A DNA stretch of 64,000 bases, taken from the NCBI GenBank assembly GCA_017948555.1, contig JAFMYY010000012.1:113794-177793 (forward strand). Direction: 5' to 3'. Every line of letters starts with the position of its first letter. Within the stretch, counting starts at the first letter, position 1. This DNA comes from Cesiribacteraceae bacterium YIM B00369. Its GTDB lineage: Bacteria > Bacteroidota > Bacteroidia > Cytophagales > Cyclobacteriaceae. The notes beneath the pieces are model-generated. The model was not told the origin of the DNA. It saw only the letters and a list, made by a program, of their open reading frames with translations, and ran no database searches. Shown here piece by piece: positions 1 through 8,194 of the stretch. The translations under genes and the position numbers were made by a program.

Positions 1-196
1 ACAGGCAAAGTATGGTAAAGTGCGAAATATTACGCATTATATTTTTTAGCTGTTTTACAATGCAAAACCTTTATTTCCATCTGAAAAAAGGCCGGCATTT
101 AATAAATATTAAACAAACAATGCAACCAATTTATTGTTAAATATAGCAAAAATACACACCTGCCAGCAGTGCTTCCGGCATAGATTAAATAATTTT
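1..196. other. Left-edge intergenic stretch
   Basis: AT-rich sequence with no open reading frame that looks coding. Nothing is recognisable here apart from the promoter that follows it. Confidence 0.5.
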
Positions 197-230
197 TTTG
201 TAATATCGTTACTAATACAAAGTATCTTTG
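197..230 (+). promoter_or_regulatory. Bacteroidota-type promoter before the porP-like gene
   Basis: TTTG at 197-200 and TATCTTTG at 223-230 are separated by 22 nt. This fits the Bacteroidota housekeeping-sigma pattern of TTTG at -33 and TAnnTTTG at -7. The predicted transcript start is about 10-15 nt before the ATG at 249, which leaves a very short leader. Confidence 0.6.
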
Positions 231-248
231 CGTGTATAATCTTTATAT

Positions 249-1310
249 ATGGCTACACTACCTACTTATAAAAAGTTTGGCTTCCTGCTGGGAAGTTTGT
301 TGCTGATCCTGCTTGGAGGAACGCCCCTGATGGCTCAGGATCCGCAGTTCTCCCAGTTCTATGCCAATCCACTTTATCTTAATCCCGGCCTTACCGGAAA
401 CACTGAGAGCGCAAGGGCAGGGGTAAACTTCAGGCATCAGTGGCCGGCCCTCGATGCCTCCTATACCACTTTTACTGCTTATTTCGATTACTTCCTTGAG
501 GATTATAACAGCGGTGTGGGAATGCTCCTTATGCGCGACCAGCAGGGGCTGGCAGGGCTGAACTCCACCAGCGCCAACCTTCAGTATGCTTATCAACTCC
601 CTCTTACTTCAAAATTAACTTTCAGGCCCGGCATTTCATTGGGGGTAATCCAGCGGAGTGTAAATTTAGACAATCTGCAGTTTGCCGACCAGTTTAACGG
701 TACCGGATTTAACCCTATATCCTCAACCGGCGAAGATTTATCCAATATGCAACCGGTTTACCAGTTCGACCTTGGCCTGGGCGGGGTGCTTTATTTACCT
801 AATGCTTATGTGGGCGTATCGGCAAGCCATATCACGCAACCTCAGTATTCCTTTTTTGAGGCCAACGACAACAGTTACCTGCCCCTTAAAATGTCGGTGC
901 ATGGTGGTTATGTAATTTACCTGCAGGCTGATAACCTGAGAACCGGCTACGATAAATTCGGGAGGGAACGCAGCATTACACCTACCTTTGAATTCAAAAT
1001 GCAGGATGCCTTCAGGCAGTTCAGTTTAGGGGCTTACCTTACCTACGAACCTCTGGTGGTAGGGCTTTGGTACAGAGGCCTGCCGGTTGGCGGGATTGAA
1101 AATGTGGATAATAATAATGAATCGGTTATTGCGCTTGTCGGCTTAAAGGCCGGCAGCCTTAATATCGGGTACAGCTTCGACTACACACTTTCCAGCCTTA
1201 CCATTGCCTCAGGCGGAGCACATGAAGTAAGTGCTGTTTATAACTTCCGTTTAGGTAACAGCCGCAAGCCGCCTAAAAATGTAAGACAGATACCTTGTCC
1301 TGATTTTTAA
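249..1310 (+). CDS. PorP/SprF family type IX secretion system membrane protein
   Basis: The 353-residue protein starts with a signal peptide (hydrophobic residues 11-24, likely cleavage after Met-Ala near residue 29). The family signature follows directly, around residues 30-50: QDPQFSQFYANPLYLNPGLTG-like, with aromatic, Asn and Pro residues in the usual places. The rest is an alternating polar/aromatic pattern typical of a beta-barrel, ending in a Pro/Lys-rich tail. PorP/SprF proteins are outer-membrane barrels that act with T9SS or gliding-surface components. Genomes carry many paralogs, so which secretion partner it serves cannot be told. A PD40/OmpA protein, a usual partner class, lies about 0.9 kb downstream. 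A consensus promoter precedes the gene. Confidence 0.85.
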   Translation: MATLPTYKKFGFLLGSLLLILLGGTPLMAQDPQFSQFYANPLYLNPGLTGNTESARAGVNFRHQWPALDASYTTFTAYFDYFLEDYNSGVGMLLMRDQQGLAGLNSTSANLQYAYQLPLTSKLTFRPGISLGVIQRSVNLDNLQFADQFNGTGFNPISSTGEDLSNMQPVYQFDLGLGGVLYLPNAYVGVSASHITQPQYSFFEANDNSYLPLKMSVHGGYVIYLQADNLRTGYDKFGRERSITPTFEFKMQDAFRQFSLGAYLTYEPLVVGLWYRGLPVGGIENVDNNNESVIALVGLKAGSLNIGYSFDYTLSSLTIASGGAHEVSAVYNFRLGNSRKPPKNVRQIPCPDF

Positions 1311-1325
1311 TAGTTTTGGAGTAGT

Positions 1326-1360
1326 CCCGGCTAAGCAGGAGCCGGGTCCGGAGAGGACCG
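1326..1360. other. Two adjacent GC-rich hairpins after the porP-like gene
   Basis: CCCGGCT (1326-1332) pairs with AGCCGGG (1340-1346), and immediately beyond it GGTCC (1345-1349) pairs with GGACC (1355-1359). No T-run follows, so this is a weak candidate for transcript-end processing or stabilisation and not a clear terminator. Confidence 0.35.
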
Positions 1361-1509
1361 GCCTGTAACATTTACCTTTTCTATATCAACTGACTATTAA
1401 ACAGCTTTTTTCCTGCTGTTTGATCCTGGTACCTTTATGTGGAGGGAGAGCATTTTTTTCTCTTCCTCCGGCTGTTACCGCTGCCCCCCCCTCATCACCA
1501 CCGCGATTT

Positions 1510-2173
1510 CATTATAAATAACTCCACAGGCTTTTATTTCAGCCGGACTGAAGGTGCTCCCGGTAGCATTAATGGTTCCTCTTTGCCCCGGGGAGAGCTG
1601 AAAGACAAGATTTTAACTTCAGGAATAAGCTGAATTTTCCCTTAAAAAATATCTATGTAATAGATGGCTCAAAAAGAAGCAGTATAGCAAACGCTTTTTC
1701 CCCAGGTTTGGGGGAAGAAATAAAGATCGTTTTGTACGATGTGCTCTTTGATGAAAATGCAGCCCGGAAGCAGGTGGATGTGATGGGTGTGAAGCAGGAT
1801 AAGAAAAAAATAGATATCACTTCGGATGCAAATGTGTAGTACTTCAGCCGGAGCAGATGCTGTTTTTGTTGTTCCTGCCGGCCTTTGGTAAGCATCTTTC
1901 CTGTCTTTTGAGGAGGGAATAAGACCACAGGGCTTTATTGCAGACAATTGCTGCTGCTTTTTACACCGGAAAGGGTCCTGCAGGTTCAGGTATGGGAAAG
2001 TCAGGCAGAACAGCAGACCCGGGAACAAAGCAGGAGCCCGTGCTGCAGAAAACTGCAGCGGCGGTGTTTTTCAGCCATTCCCGGAAGAGTTGCCTTGTAC
2101 AGAACAGAGCAGGTTGTATCCTTATTTCCGCTATGTACGGATGCGGATTTCCGATGCGGAAGTGCTGAAATAG
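1510..2173 (+). pseudogene. Decayed STE24-like M48 metallopeptidase (CaaX protease family)
   Basis: Pieces of an STE24/M48 peptidase can be read in order across shifting frames. The frame ending at 1633 reads ...PRGELKDKI, matching the family stretch before the conserved block. The frame 1633-1839 reads NFPLKNIYVIDGSKRSS, then NAF..G.G and KIVLYDVLF, the hallmark STE24 block. The segment where HExxH should follow (MGVKQDKKKI) has lost both His and Glu, and a stop comes at 1837-1839. A further frame near 1842-1890 reads LQPEQMLFLLFL, like the next membrane segment. One ending at 2173 resembles the family C-terminus (LYPYFRYV...). No frame is open throughout and the zinc motif is gone, so the gene is dead. 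The central block is a strong match; the two ends are inference. Confidence 0.65.
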
Positions 2174-2240
2174 GAGGAGCAACTGATGAAAGTTTTTTAC
2201 ATGAAATGTAAGTTATAGCGATAGTTTTACCCAATCATTT

Positions 2241-4571
2241 ATGAAGTTAACGAAACGTGCTGGTTTATTGCTGGCCTGCCTGTTTATAAGCCTGTGGGCG
2301 AATGGGCAGAACGGACAGTCACAGGTCCTTTTCAGGGCTGAGAAATTATTTGAAATTGGAAATTATAAAGATGCTCTTAAGAGCTATCAGGACGCCCTGG
2401 ATGGAGGAGAAAAGTCTCCTTATGTAAAGTACAAAGCAGGCCGCTGCTACCTGGAGGCATCTTCTTTTGAAGATAAGCTGAAAGCCCTTCCTTTACTGAC
2501 AGAGGCAGCTGCAGCTAAAGATGCTAAAGTACCGGCTGAGGTACACCTGTACCTGGGAGATGCGTATTATCTGGATGGTAATATGTACCAGGCGCTCGAA
2601 AATTATGATGTATACAGGAAGAAAGCAGGCAGTGATGCTGCTAAAAAGAAGGTAGCAGAAGGAAAGATTGCTCAGAGCCACCGGGCTCAGGAAATAATAA
2701 ATAAGCCTAAGCAGATCAGCCTGAGGACAGTGGCCAATGGTGTTAATACCGGTTTTACGGAATATAATCCTGTGGTTTCAGCTGATGAAAGCCTGATAGC
2801 CTATACCGTGCTGAAGCCTGCCGACAGCCGCTCAAGCCAGTCGTTTGTAGAGCAGATTATGGTATTGAAGAAAGAAGGCAATACGTGGGGAACTCCGCAG
2901 CAACTGAAGCTGAGTTCAGGTTTCAATGCCGGTACTGCAGGCCTTTCGGCCGATGGTCAGCAGATGATCATTTACCTGAATGGTGGTGCCACCGGTGGAG
3001 GCCTCTACATGATGTGGCGTAAAGGTGATGGCTGGGGCTCTCCGCAGGAGCTTGTAGGAGATATTAACTCCCGTTACCAGGAAAGTACCGCCAGCATTAC
3101 CCCCGACAGCCGTACTATTTATTTTGCAAGTAACCGCCCGGGTGGTTTTGGTGGAATGGATATTTATAAAAGCGAACTCCAGTCTAACGGCAGCTGGGGC
3201 AGGGCTGAAAACCTTGGCAGTGCAGTTAACTCTGCCGCCGATGAAGATGCTCCCTTTATCCACCCCGATGGCAGAACACTGTTCTTTACATCTAAGGGAC
3301 ATGGATCCATAGGAGGAAGCGATATTTTCCGTACTCACTTTGTGGGAGGTAAGTGGTCAGCTCCTGAAAATCTGGGATATCCTATTAATACTGTGGCCAA
3401 CGATAATTACTTTACCCTTACCGCAGACGGCAGCCGTGCTTACTTCTCTTCCGACCGCCCGGGAGGAAAAGGAGGACAGGATATTTATACTTTTGATATG
3501 CCGGAAGAAGACCGGAATATTCCGCTTACCATGATCAAGGGCCGTGTGCTGGCAGGTGAGGGGGGCAATCAGCGTCCTGTTAAAACAGTTATCAAGGTGG
3601 TGGACAATGAAACCGGTAAAAAAATAGATTATGTGTATAACCCTGATCCTGAAACAGGAAATTACCTGATCATTTTTCCTCCCGGCCATAATTACGATAT
3701 GATCATTCAGGCAGAAGGTTATCTGCCATACGCTATCAATATAAATATACCCAATCAGGATTACTTTTATGAGCTTTATCAGCAGGTTTTCCTGCGCCCT
3801 GTAAAGCAGTTCGATGTAGTGGTAGGACAGGAAGTACAGGTTAAGAATGCTTTTTATGATACGCAGGAGCCTTTACATAACGACCTGAAAAAAGCCAAGG
3901 AGAGTATGCTGGTGCAGGAAGACAGCATAGATGTTTACGAAATGATGGAAACCATTATTGGCGCCGGAGATACTGAAGCCTATAATTACCTGCTGGAGCT
4001 GATGTATGCTAAAAACCCTATTGATGATGTGGACTTTAGCGCGGCAAAGGGCGAAAATGTGGAATCTGCACAGGTGGTTTATTATTATGAGGAAAATGAT
4101 AAAACCAAGCTGGAAGCTAAAAAGGTGGGTAATGAAGTAATATATACCCTGCCGACCTTTTATGTGGCAGAGGAGGCTAAAAAGCAACGGGAAGCCTCAG
4201 TTAAAGTGGCGAAGTATGATGTGAATTTGCTGAAGCCAATTCATAAGATATATTTTGGCCCTGATGCAAAAGTTCTGAAAGCGGAAGACCAGAAAATGCT
4301 GGAGTCGGTTTTAGCAAGCTTCAAGGAAAACGAAACGCTGGGGGTTGAAATCTCCGGATATGCTTCTGAAGATGGCGATGCTGCTTATAATAAAAAGCTG
4401 TCGAACGACAGGGCCATTGCGGTACTGAATTACCTGAATGAAAGAGGCCTTGCCCGCCGCCGGATTGTGGCAAAAGGGTTTGGTGCTACAGAAGGCAGAG
4501 GAGGAAATGCACAGGAAAGCCGCCGGGTGGAGCTCAGGATTATTGACCTTTCGAAGGAGAAAGCGATGTAA
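2241..4571 (+). CDS. OmpA-family protein with TPR, PD40 propeller and OmpA domains (PorE-like layout)
   Basis: The 776-residue exported protein has a signal peptide ending near residue 22. Helical TPR-like repeats follow (about 30-150), with FEIGNYKDALKSYQDAL as the first. A PD40/WD40-like propeller spans about 175-420; its blades are marked by YFASNRPGGFGGMDIYKS, FFTSKGHGSIGGSDIF and YFSSDRPGGKGGQDIYTFD. A carboxypeptidase-regulatory-like sandwich follows (about 430-510), and then a C-terminal OmpA peptidoglycan-binding domain (about 665-776, with ISGYASEDGD and LSNDRAIAVLNYL). This order is the one described for PorE, which anchors the type IX machinery to the cell wall and contacts PorP. 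With a PorP-type gene upstream, a similar anchoring role is likely but not proven. Confidence 0.8.
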   Translation: MKLTKRAGLLLACLFISLWANGQNGQSQVLFRAEKLFEIGNYKDALKSYQDALDGGEKSPYVKYKAGRCYLEASSFEDKLKALPLLTEAAAAKDAKVPAEVHLYLGDAYYLDGNMYQALENYDVYRKKAGSDAAKKKVAEGKIAQSHRAQEIINKPKQISLRTVANGVNTGFTEYNPVVSADESLIAYTVLKPADSRSSQSFVEQIMVLKKEGNTWGTPQQLKLSSGFNAGTAGLSADGQQMIIYLNGGATGGGLYMMWRKGDGWGSPQELVGDINSRYQESTASITPDSRTIYFASNRPGGFGGMDIYKSELQSNGSWGRAENLGSAVNSAADEDAPFIHPDGRTLFFTSKGHGSIGGSDIFRTHFVGGKWSAPENLGYPINTVANDNYFTLTADGSRAYFSSDRPGGKGGQDIYTFDMPEEDRNIPLTMIKGRVLAGEGGNQRPVKTVIKVVDNETGKKIDYVYNPDPETGNYLIIFPPGHNYDMIIQAEGYLPYAININIPNQDYFYELYQQVFLRPVKQFDVVVGQEVQVKNAFYDTQEPLHNDLKKAKESMLVQEDSIDVYEMMETIIGAGDTEAYNYLLELMYAKNPIDDVDFSAAKGENVESAQVVYYYEENDKTKLEAKKVGNEVIYTLPTFYVAEEAKKQREASVKVAKYDVNLLKPIHKIYFGPDAKVLKAEDQKMLESVLASFKENETLGVEISGYASEDGDAAYNKKLSNDRAIAVLNYLNERGLARRRIVAKGFGATEGRGGNAQESRRVELRIIDLSKEKAM

Positions 4572-4594
4572 TCTGACTTGAAGAATTCAGAATT

Positions 4595-4638
4595 AAAAAC
4601 AAAAGCAGCAGGCGGGACAGCCTGCTGCTTTTGTTTTT
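4595..4638. terminator. Bidirectional intrinsic terminator
   Basis: Near-perfect inverted repeat AAAACAAAAGCAGCAGGC / GCCTGCTGCTTTTGTTTT around a 6-nt loop. The A-run and T-run flanks let it end both the OmpA-type gene and the convergent gene at 4646-5209. Confidence 0.85.
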
Positions 4639-4645
4639 AAAAGCC

Positions 4646-5209
4646 TTACCACTTTAAAAGCGTTTTCTTTTTGTCGCCTTTTTTTGAAAAAAGGTTGGTA
4701 TGGTAGGGGATAAAATAATTCAGGGAGAGGTAAAGTTTGTTGGCTTCAATTTCAGGATTGCTGAGCAGTATGTTATACCCCAGCTGCCCGTGAAAACCTA
4801 ACAGACGAAAACCGACCGAGGGGCCAACACTCAGGCTGCCCTCATTAAAATTTGTAAAATACCCGATGTGGCCTCCGTAGGTGAGCTTCATCCGGCCATG
4901 GCGTTGCCAGTAAGCAGCTTTAACACCAAGTACATTTTCCCAGAAGTTATACTCCACAAAGCCGTCCACAGCCCTTATTACAGGTTTCTGTAGTCTTATT
5001 TTTTTCCAGTTGTATTCATAACCTGCCTGAAAAAAATCATTCCGGCCTCTTTCGTAGCCCAGGAGAAGCCCGTCGCTGCTTTGGTAGAATTTCCTCCGGT
5101 CCCTGGTATCTTTTTTCTCCTGATCTTCCTTTTTTTTGAAAATCTGCGCCTCTGCTGCAGAATAGCTGAATAACAACAAGGTAAATAAAATACCTGTAAA
5201 ATAGTTCAT
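4646..5209 (-). CDS. Conserved hypothetical exported protein, probably a small barrel
   Basis: I chose the ATG at 5209 (187 aa) because it places a clean signal peptide at the N-terminus (MNYFTGILFTLLLFSYSAAEA); an in-frame start 18 nt upstream only adds six residues. After a charged Lys/Asp/Glu linker (about 25-45) the protein shows repeated Gly/Tyr/Phe-rich strands such as GLLLGYERGRNDFFQAGYEY and KLTYGGHIGYF, which suggests an outer-membrane beta-barrel. I do not recognise a named family. It stands alone, with a terminator at its 3' end. Confidence 0.6.
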   Translation of the reverse strand: MNYFTGILFTLLLFSYSAAEAQIFKKKEDQEKKDTRDRRKFYQSSDGLLLGYERGRNDFFQAGYEYNWKKIRLQKPVIRAVDGFVEYNFWENVLGVKAAYWQRHGRMKLTYGGHIGYFTNFNEGSLSVGPSVGFRLLGFHGQLGYNILLSNPEIEANKLYLSLNYFIPYHTNLFSKKGDKKKTLLKW

Positions 5210-5276
5210 AGGGCTAAAGTAAAACATACAGTAGCAAAACGGTAAAGTTAAGCGGCTGGTATGAGCAGCCTCTTAA

Positions 5277-5669
5277 CTACTTGTCAGGCACTACCGCCGT
5301 AGCTTCAATTTCTATAAGCAGGTCTGGGCGGATCAAACCAGGTACCTCCACCAGAGTGGTGGCAGGCTTAATGTTTCTGAATACCTCTTCATGTGCCCGT
5401 CCGGCATCTTCCCACAGGTTAATGTCTGTTACATACATACGGGTTCTGATTACATGCTCAAGGCTGCTGCCCGCTTCCTGAAGGGCTTTGCCAATTCTTT
5501 CCAGGATAAAAAGGGTTTGTTCATAAATGTTTCCCTGTCCTACCACCTTATCGTTTTCTACTGCAGTGGTACCCGAAACTTCTACAATATTATTAATGCG
5601 TACAGCTCTGGAATAGCCAACCTTGGTCTCCCATATACTGTCAGATGTTACATTGATTTTATTTTCCAT
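5277..5669 (-). CDS. RidA/YjgF family protein (enamine/imine deaminase type)
   Basis: At 130 residues this is the usual size for a RidA chorismate-mutase-like trimer subunit. The family core is visible as IRTRMYVTDINLWEDAGRAHEEVF, with the conserved Arg in the RTRMYV segment, and as LIEIEATAV near the C-terminus. RidA proteins with this Arg hydrolyse reactive 2-aminoacrylate and related imines released by PLP enzymes such as threonine dehydratase; some YjgF subgroups do other things. It is separated by 7 nt from the Nudix gene upstream, so the two are probably co-transcribed with the DMT gene (6425 to 5277). Confidence 0.8.
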   Translation of the reverse strand: MENKINVTSDSIWETKVGYSRAVRINNIVEVSGTTAVENDKVVGQGNIYEQTLFILERIGKALQEAGSSLEHVIRTRMYVTDINLWEDAGRAHEEVFRNIKPATTLVEVPGLIRPDLLIEIEATAVVPDK

Positions 5670-5676
5670 ACAATAA

Positions 5677-6057
5677 TTACTTTAAATTTCCTGTATATTC
5701 TTTTACTACCGGAATATCTGCAGGGCACCAGTTAAGGTGGTGTAGTTCATGAGGCCGGAGCCAGAGGGCTTCTTTATGCTCATGCAGATAAAGATCTCCT
5801 GCAACCCGGCTGCAGATAAAAGGAATTAAACAAATATTCCCGTGTACGGATCTGCTCAGCTTCCTTTCCGGCTGAATGGTAATTCCAAGCTCTTCTTTAA
5901 TCTCCCTTACAATACAATCCTCAGCCTTTTCGCCCGGCTCCAGTTTGCCACCGGGAAATTCCCATAAAAGGCCTTGTTTCATTCCGGCACTTCTTTGTAC
6001 AACCAAAGTAAGTCCTTCATGTTCGATAATAGCGCAGGCAACCTCCAGTACAGACAT
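5677..6057 (-). CDS. (Deoxy)nucleoside triphosphate pyrophosphohydrolase, Nudix family (MutT-like)
   Basis: This 126-residue protein has a complete Nudix box GX5EX7REUXEEXGU at residues 37-59 (GGKLEPGE ... REIKEELGI). Its length and the segment QRSAGMKQGLLWEFPGG resemble MutT and the 5-methyl-dCTP/CTP pyrophosphohydrolases, which clean the nucleotide pool. The substrate cannot be fixed from sequence. Its ATG at 6057 overlaps by one base the stop codon of the DMT gene upstream, which indicates translational coupling. Confidence 0.85.
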   Translation of the reverse strand: MSVLEVACAIIEHEGLTLVVQRSAGMKQGLLWEFPGGKLEPGEKAEDCIVREIKEELGITIQPERKLSRSVHGNICLIPFICSRVAGDLYLHEHKEALWLRPHELHHLNWCPADIPVVKEYTGNLK

Positions 6058-6425
6058 TATTTTTTAAATATAAAGTATACTGCCAGTATCAGCAAACCAA
6101 AACCAATAAGATGGTTGACCCGGAAGCTTTCGCTTTTGAAAAAGAAAGTTGTAAATATAACAAAAACAACAAGAGTTATAACCTCCTGTAAAACTTTCAG
6201 TTCCACCAGGGAGAAGGGTCCCCCGTTTTCTCTGAACCCGATTCTGTTGGCAGGAACCTGGAAGAAATATTCAAATAAGGCTATTCCCCAGCTGATCAGG
6301 ACAATGGATATCAGCCCAAGGTTCTCAAACCATTTTAACTCTTTAAACTTCAGGTGTCCGTACCAGGCAAAAGTCATAAATGTGTTGGAGAGAAGTAACA
6401 GAACAATGGTAGAAAGTGCTTTCAT
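6057..6425 (-). CDS. DMT-type small membrane protein (DUF486 family)
   Basis: A 122-residue protein with four predicted membrane helices. It shows the DUF486 pattern: NTFMTFAWYGHLKF in helix 1, and FEYFFQVPANRIG then FSLVELKVLQEVI between helices 2 and 3. The family belongs to the drug/metabolite transporter clan and is often dimeric; no substrate is known. It is first in a three-gene run with the Nudix and RidA genes. Confidence 0.8.
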   Translation of the reverse strand: MKALSTIVLLLLSNTFMTFAWYGHLKFKELKWFENLGLISIVLISWGIALFEYFFQVPANRIGFRENGGPFSLVELKVLQEVITLVVFVIFTTFFFKSESFRVNHLIGFGLLILAVYFIFKK

Positions 6426-6591
6426 GGTATATGATAAAAAACATGTAAAGGTAATAAGAAGCGGCTAAAGTGGAGGAGGGAAGATTATATTATATTAAGA
6501 AAAGCTTAAAATAAAGTAACAAAACTATAACCTGTTAATATTGCCCCGGGCTGAAATAGTATTGATATTCATAAAGTTAATTTTTAAACCT

Positions 6592-6903
6592 ATGGAACAC
6601 GAAAAACTCTGTCGTATCAGGGAGGCAATCGTGAGTTTTTTTAAACTTTGCGAGCAGGAGCCTACACCCGAAAGTTACAGTGCCTGGTTAAAAACGCTGG
6701 ATGTGCTGCAGCGGAATCACCTGAAAAAACTGGGTTTTGAAGATGGCCGGCACCTTATTAGTTTTCAGTGTTACTGCCTTGAACAGAAGGGCTATTTTAT
6801 TGATGAATTTCTGAAAATACAATTGTCGGAAGATGATTTTGATTACTGCCTGAATATCGGAGCTGTTGTGCCGTATCAGGAAACCTCCACGTCTTTCTCC
6901 TGA
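6592..6903 (+). CDS. Hypothetical small acidic protein
   Basis: A 103-residue soluble protein starting at the ATG at 6592. A TTG 51 nt upstream would add an unlikely N-terminal stretch. The sequence is mainly helical (EKLCRIREAIVSFFKLCEQ; WLKTLDVLQRNHLKKLGF) with four cysteines. I recognise no family. Its last 28 nt overlap the end of the convergent CREST-type gene. Confidence 0.5.
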   Translation: MEHEKLCRIREAIVSFFKLCEQEPTPESYSAWLKTLDVLQRNHLKKLGFEDGRHLISFQCYCLEQKGYFIDEFLKIQLSEDDFDYCLNIGAVVPYQETSTSFS

Positions 6904-7583
6904 AGGTGAAGCTTGTAGAGGTACTCTGCCAGGAAAAATGCTCCTATACCGGTGAAAATATGCCAAAGGAAGTGCGTACCCATTGGCAATATTGTTTCAG
7001 CGGCCCGGTCTGTTTGCCTGAATACAAGTGACAGGGTAAAGCAGCCGAGTGAAATGAAGATGTAAATACTGTACCTGAGCTTAGTCTGGTATAATAGTAT
7101 AAGGGTAGGGATAAAAAGGATGATGCCGCTTATGGCATAAGATACATTTATGCCGCTATGCCCTGGCAGGTAGCTGGATGCCAGGTACCTTAAGGTAACA
7201 CTTACTCCTACGATCAGGATTGCAATCCACCATTTGGGCAGCACCTTAATCCAGAAATAGATAGCCAGAGCCACGGTTAATATGGCGGTGGGGGTTACAT
7301 CCAGTAACAGTAAAAGGCTTGAACTGCGGAAGGCATGAAACAAAGTACTGCCCAGCCCTCCCAGGAATAAAAGCGGAATGCAGAAGGTGATAAACGGATA
7401 CTCTTTGTACTGTCCCCGTAACTTAACCGCCCAGTAAATGGCAGGCATTAATATGCAAAGTGAGGAAACAGCATTCCAGGGTTCTACGATAAAACGATCA
7501 AAATCTGTTTCCGTATACATCTGGCCACCGTCCACAGGGAGCTTTAAGGAAATCTGAAAAAATATAAATAATAACGTCGGCAT
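6876..7583 (-). CDS. Ceramidase-like integral membrane hydrolase (CREST superfamily)
   Basis: A 235-residue protein with about seven membrane helices. The residues that build the zinc site of alkaline ceramidases are all present with near-matching spacing: Ser79 and His83 (GSTLFH), Asp95 (LLLLDVTP), and His204 and His208 (HFLWH), with a WNAVSS segment near residue 36. CREST enzymes hydrolyse lipid amides. Since Bacteroidota are unusual among bacteria in making sphingolipids, a ceramide or similar N-acyl lipid is a reasonable substrate guess, but that is inference. The 3' end overlaps the convergent gene by 28 nt. Confidence 0.65.
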   Translation of the reverse strand: MPTLLFIFFQISLKLPVDGGQMYTETDFDRFIVEPWNAVSSLCILMPAIYWAVKLRGQYKEYPFITFCIPLLFLGGLGSTLFHAFRSSSLLLLLDVTPTAILTVALAIYFWIKVLPKWWIAILIVGVSVTLRYLASSYLPGHSGINVSYAISGIILFIPTLILLYQTKLRYSIYIFISLGCFTLSLVFRQTDRAAETILPMGTHFLWHIFTGIGAFFLAEYLYKLHLQEKDVEVS

Positions 7584-7715
7584 TGCACTCCTTTTTTATG
7601 CACTTAATCCTGATGGTGCCAAAAAGTTTTGCAGATCAAATGATTTTTTTATGAACAGGCTGGGGGGTAAATAAGGGTTGCCGGCCTGATTCCGGAGCAA
7701 TAGGGGAACAGAAGT

Positions 7716-7740
7716 GTGCTGCTTGAGTAGCAGCACTTTT
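7716..7740. terminator. Hairpin next to the small membrane ORF
   Basis: GTGCTGCT (7716-7723) pairs with AGCAGCAC (7729-7736) and is followed by TTTT on the plus strand. It lies just beyond the stop of the minus-strand ORF at 7739-7876, where the T-run would favour plus-strand reading. Confidence 0.45.
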
Positions 7741-7876
7741 ACATTTGAAAGATTGTGCCAAAAAGAATAGTGGCGAGAATAAGAATGATATAATAAAGCC
7801 TGTACTTATTGGTGTTTTTACCTTTTACATAATCTGTTAAGCTAAATTTGTAACGCTTTTCATAAAGAGATTTCAT
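7739..7876 (-). CDS. Small single-pass membrane protein, 45 aa
   Basis: An ORF of 45 codons starting with ATG at 7876. A basic, polar N-terminus (MKSLYEKRYKFSLTDYVKGK) is followed by one strongly hydrophobic helix (YYIILILATILFGTIF) and stops two residues later. This two-part layout is typical of genuine small membrane proteins, and nothing else occupies this 610-nt gap. No family is recognised. Confidence 0.5.
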   Translation of the reverse strand: MKSLYEKRYKFSLTDYVKGKNTNKYRLYYIILILATILFGTIFQM

Positions 7877-7979
7877 AAATTTTCTGTTTTATAGTTAAAT
7901 AAAATATTAAATATGCTGTTCTGTATTGTTAACAAAATACAGAAGGAAAAAGTGCCTGCTGATGATTACTGCAGGTACT

Positions 7980-8035
7980 CTGGTACAGCTGAGCTGGTAC
8001 AGCTAACCTGGTACAGCTAACCTGGATCAGCTGAG
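7980..8035. repeat. Four tandem 14-nt repeats
   Basis: Four head-to-tail copies: CTGGTACAGCTGAG (7980-7993), CTGGTACAGCTAAC (7994-8007), the same again (8008-8021), and CTGGATCAGCTGAG (8022-8035). Each contains CAGCT, so the array can also fold. It is not part of any coding frame I would accept. Confidence 0.8.
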
Positions 8036-8135
8036 CTATTTTAAATAATAGTAAATGAGGAAGGTGCCGGGATCAGAGATCCGCAAGCCGAATTATTTTT
8101 TACGAAATAAAGAGGGGAAAGGATTCATTAAAGAG

Positions 8136-8171
8136 CAAAAAAATAGCCTGTCACGGGGACCGGACAGGCTA
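8136..8171 (-). terminator. Terminator of pgk
   Basis: Inverted repeat TAGCCTGTC / GACAGGCTA (8144-8152 and 8163-8171). Read on the minus strand, it is followed by a run of seven T (the A-run at 8137-8143). It lies 24 nt past the pgk stop. Confidence 0.85.
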
Positions 8172-8194
8172 AAGGTATCGAATAAATATTTTTT

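Noticed and set aside
258..596. 112-codon ORF on the minus strand inside the porP-like gene
   Set aside because: The plus frame has a signal peptide and family motifs; the minus frame has neither.
1948..2211. 87-codon plus-strand ORF rich in Gln, Arg and Cys
   Set aside because: It lies within the decayed STE24 region, has odd composition, and appears to be an accidental open frame.
2916..3338. 140-codon minus-strand ORF within the OmpA-family gene
   Set aside because: Shadow of the PD40 repeats; no motif and no start context.
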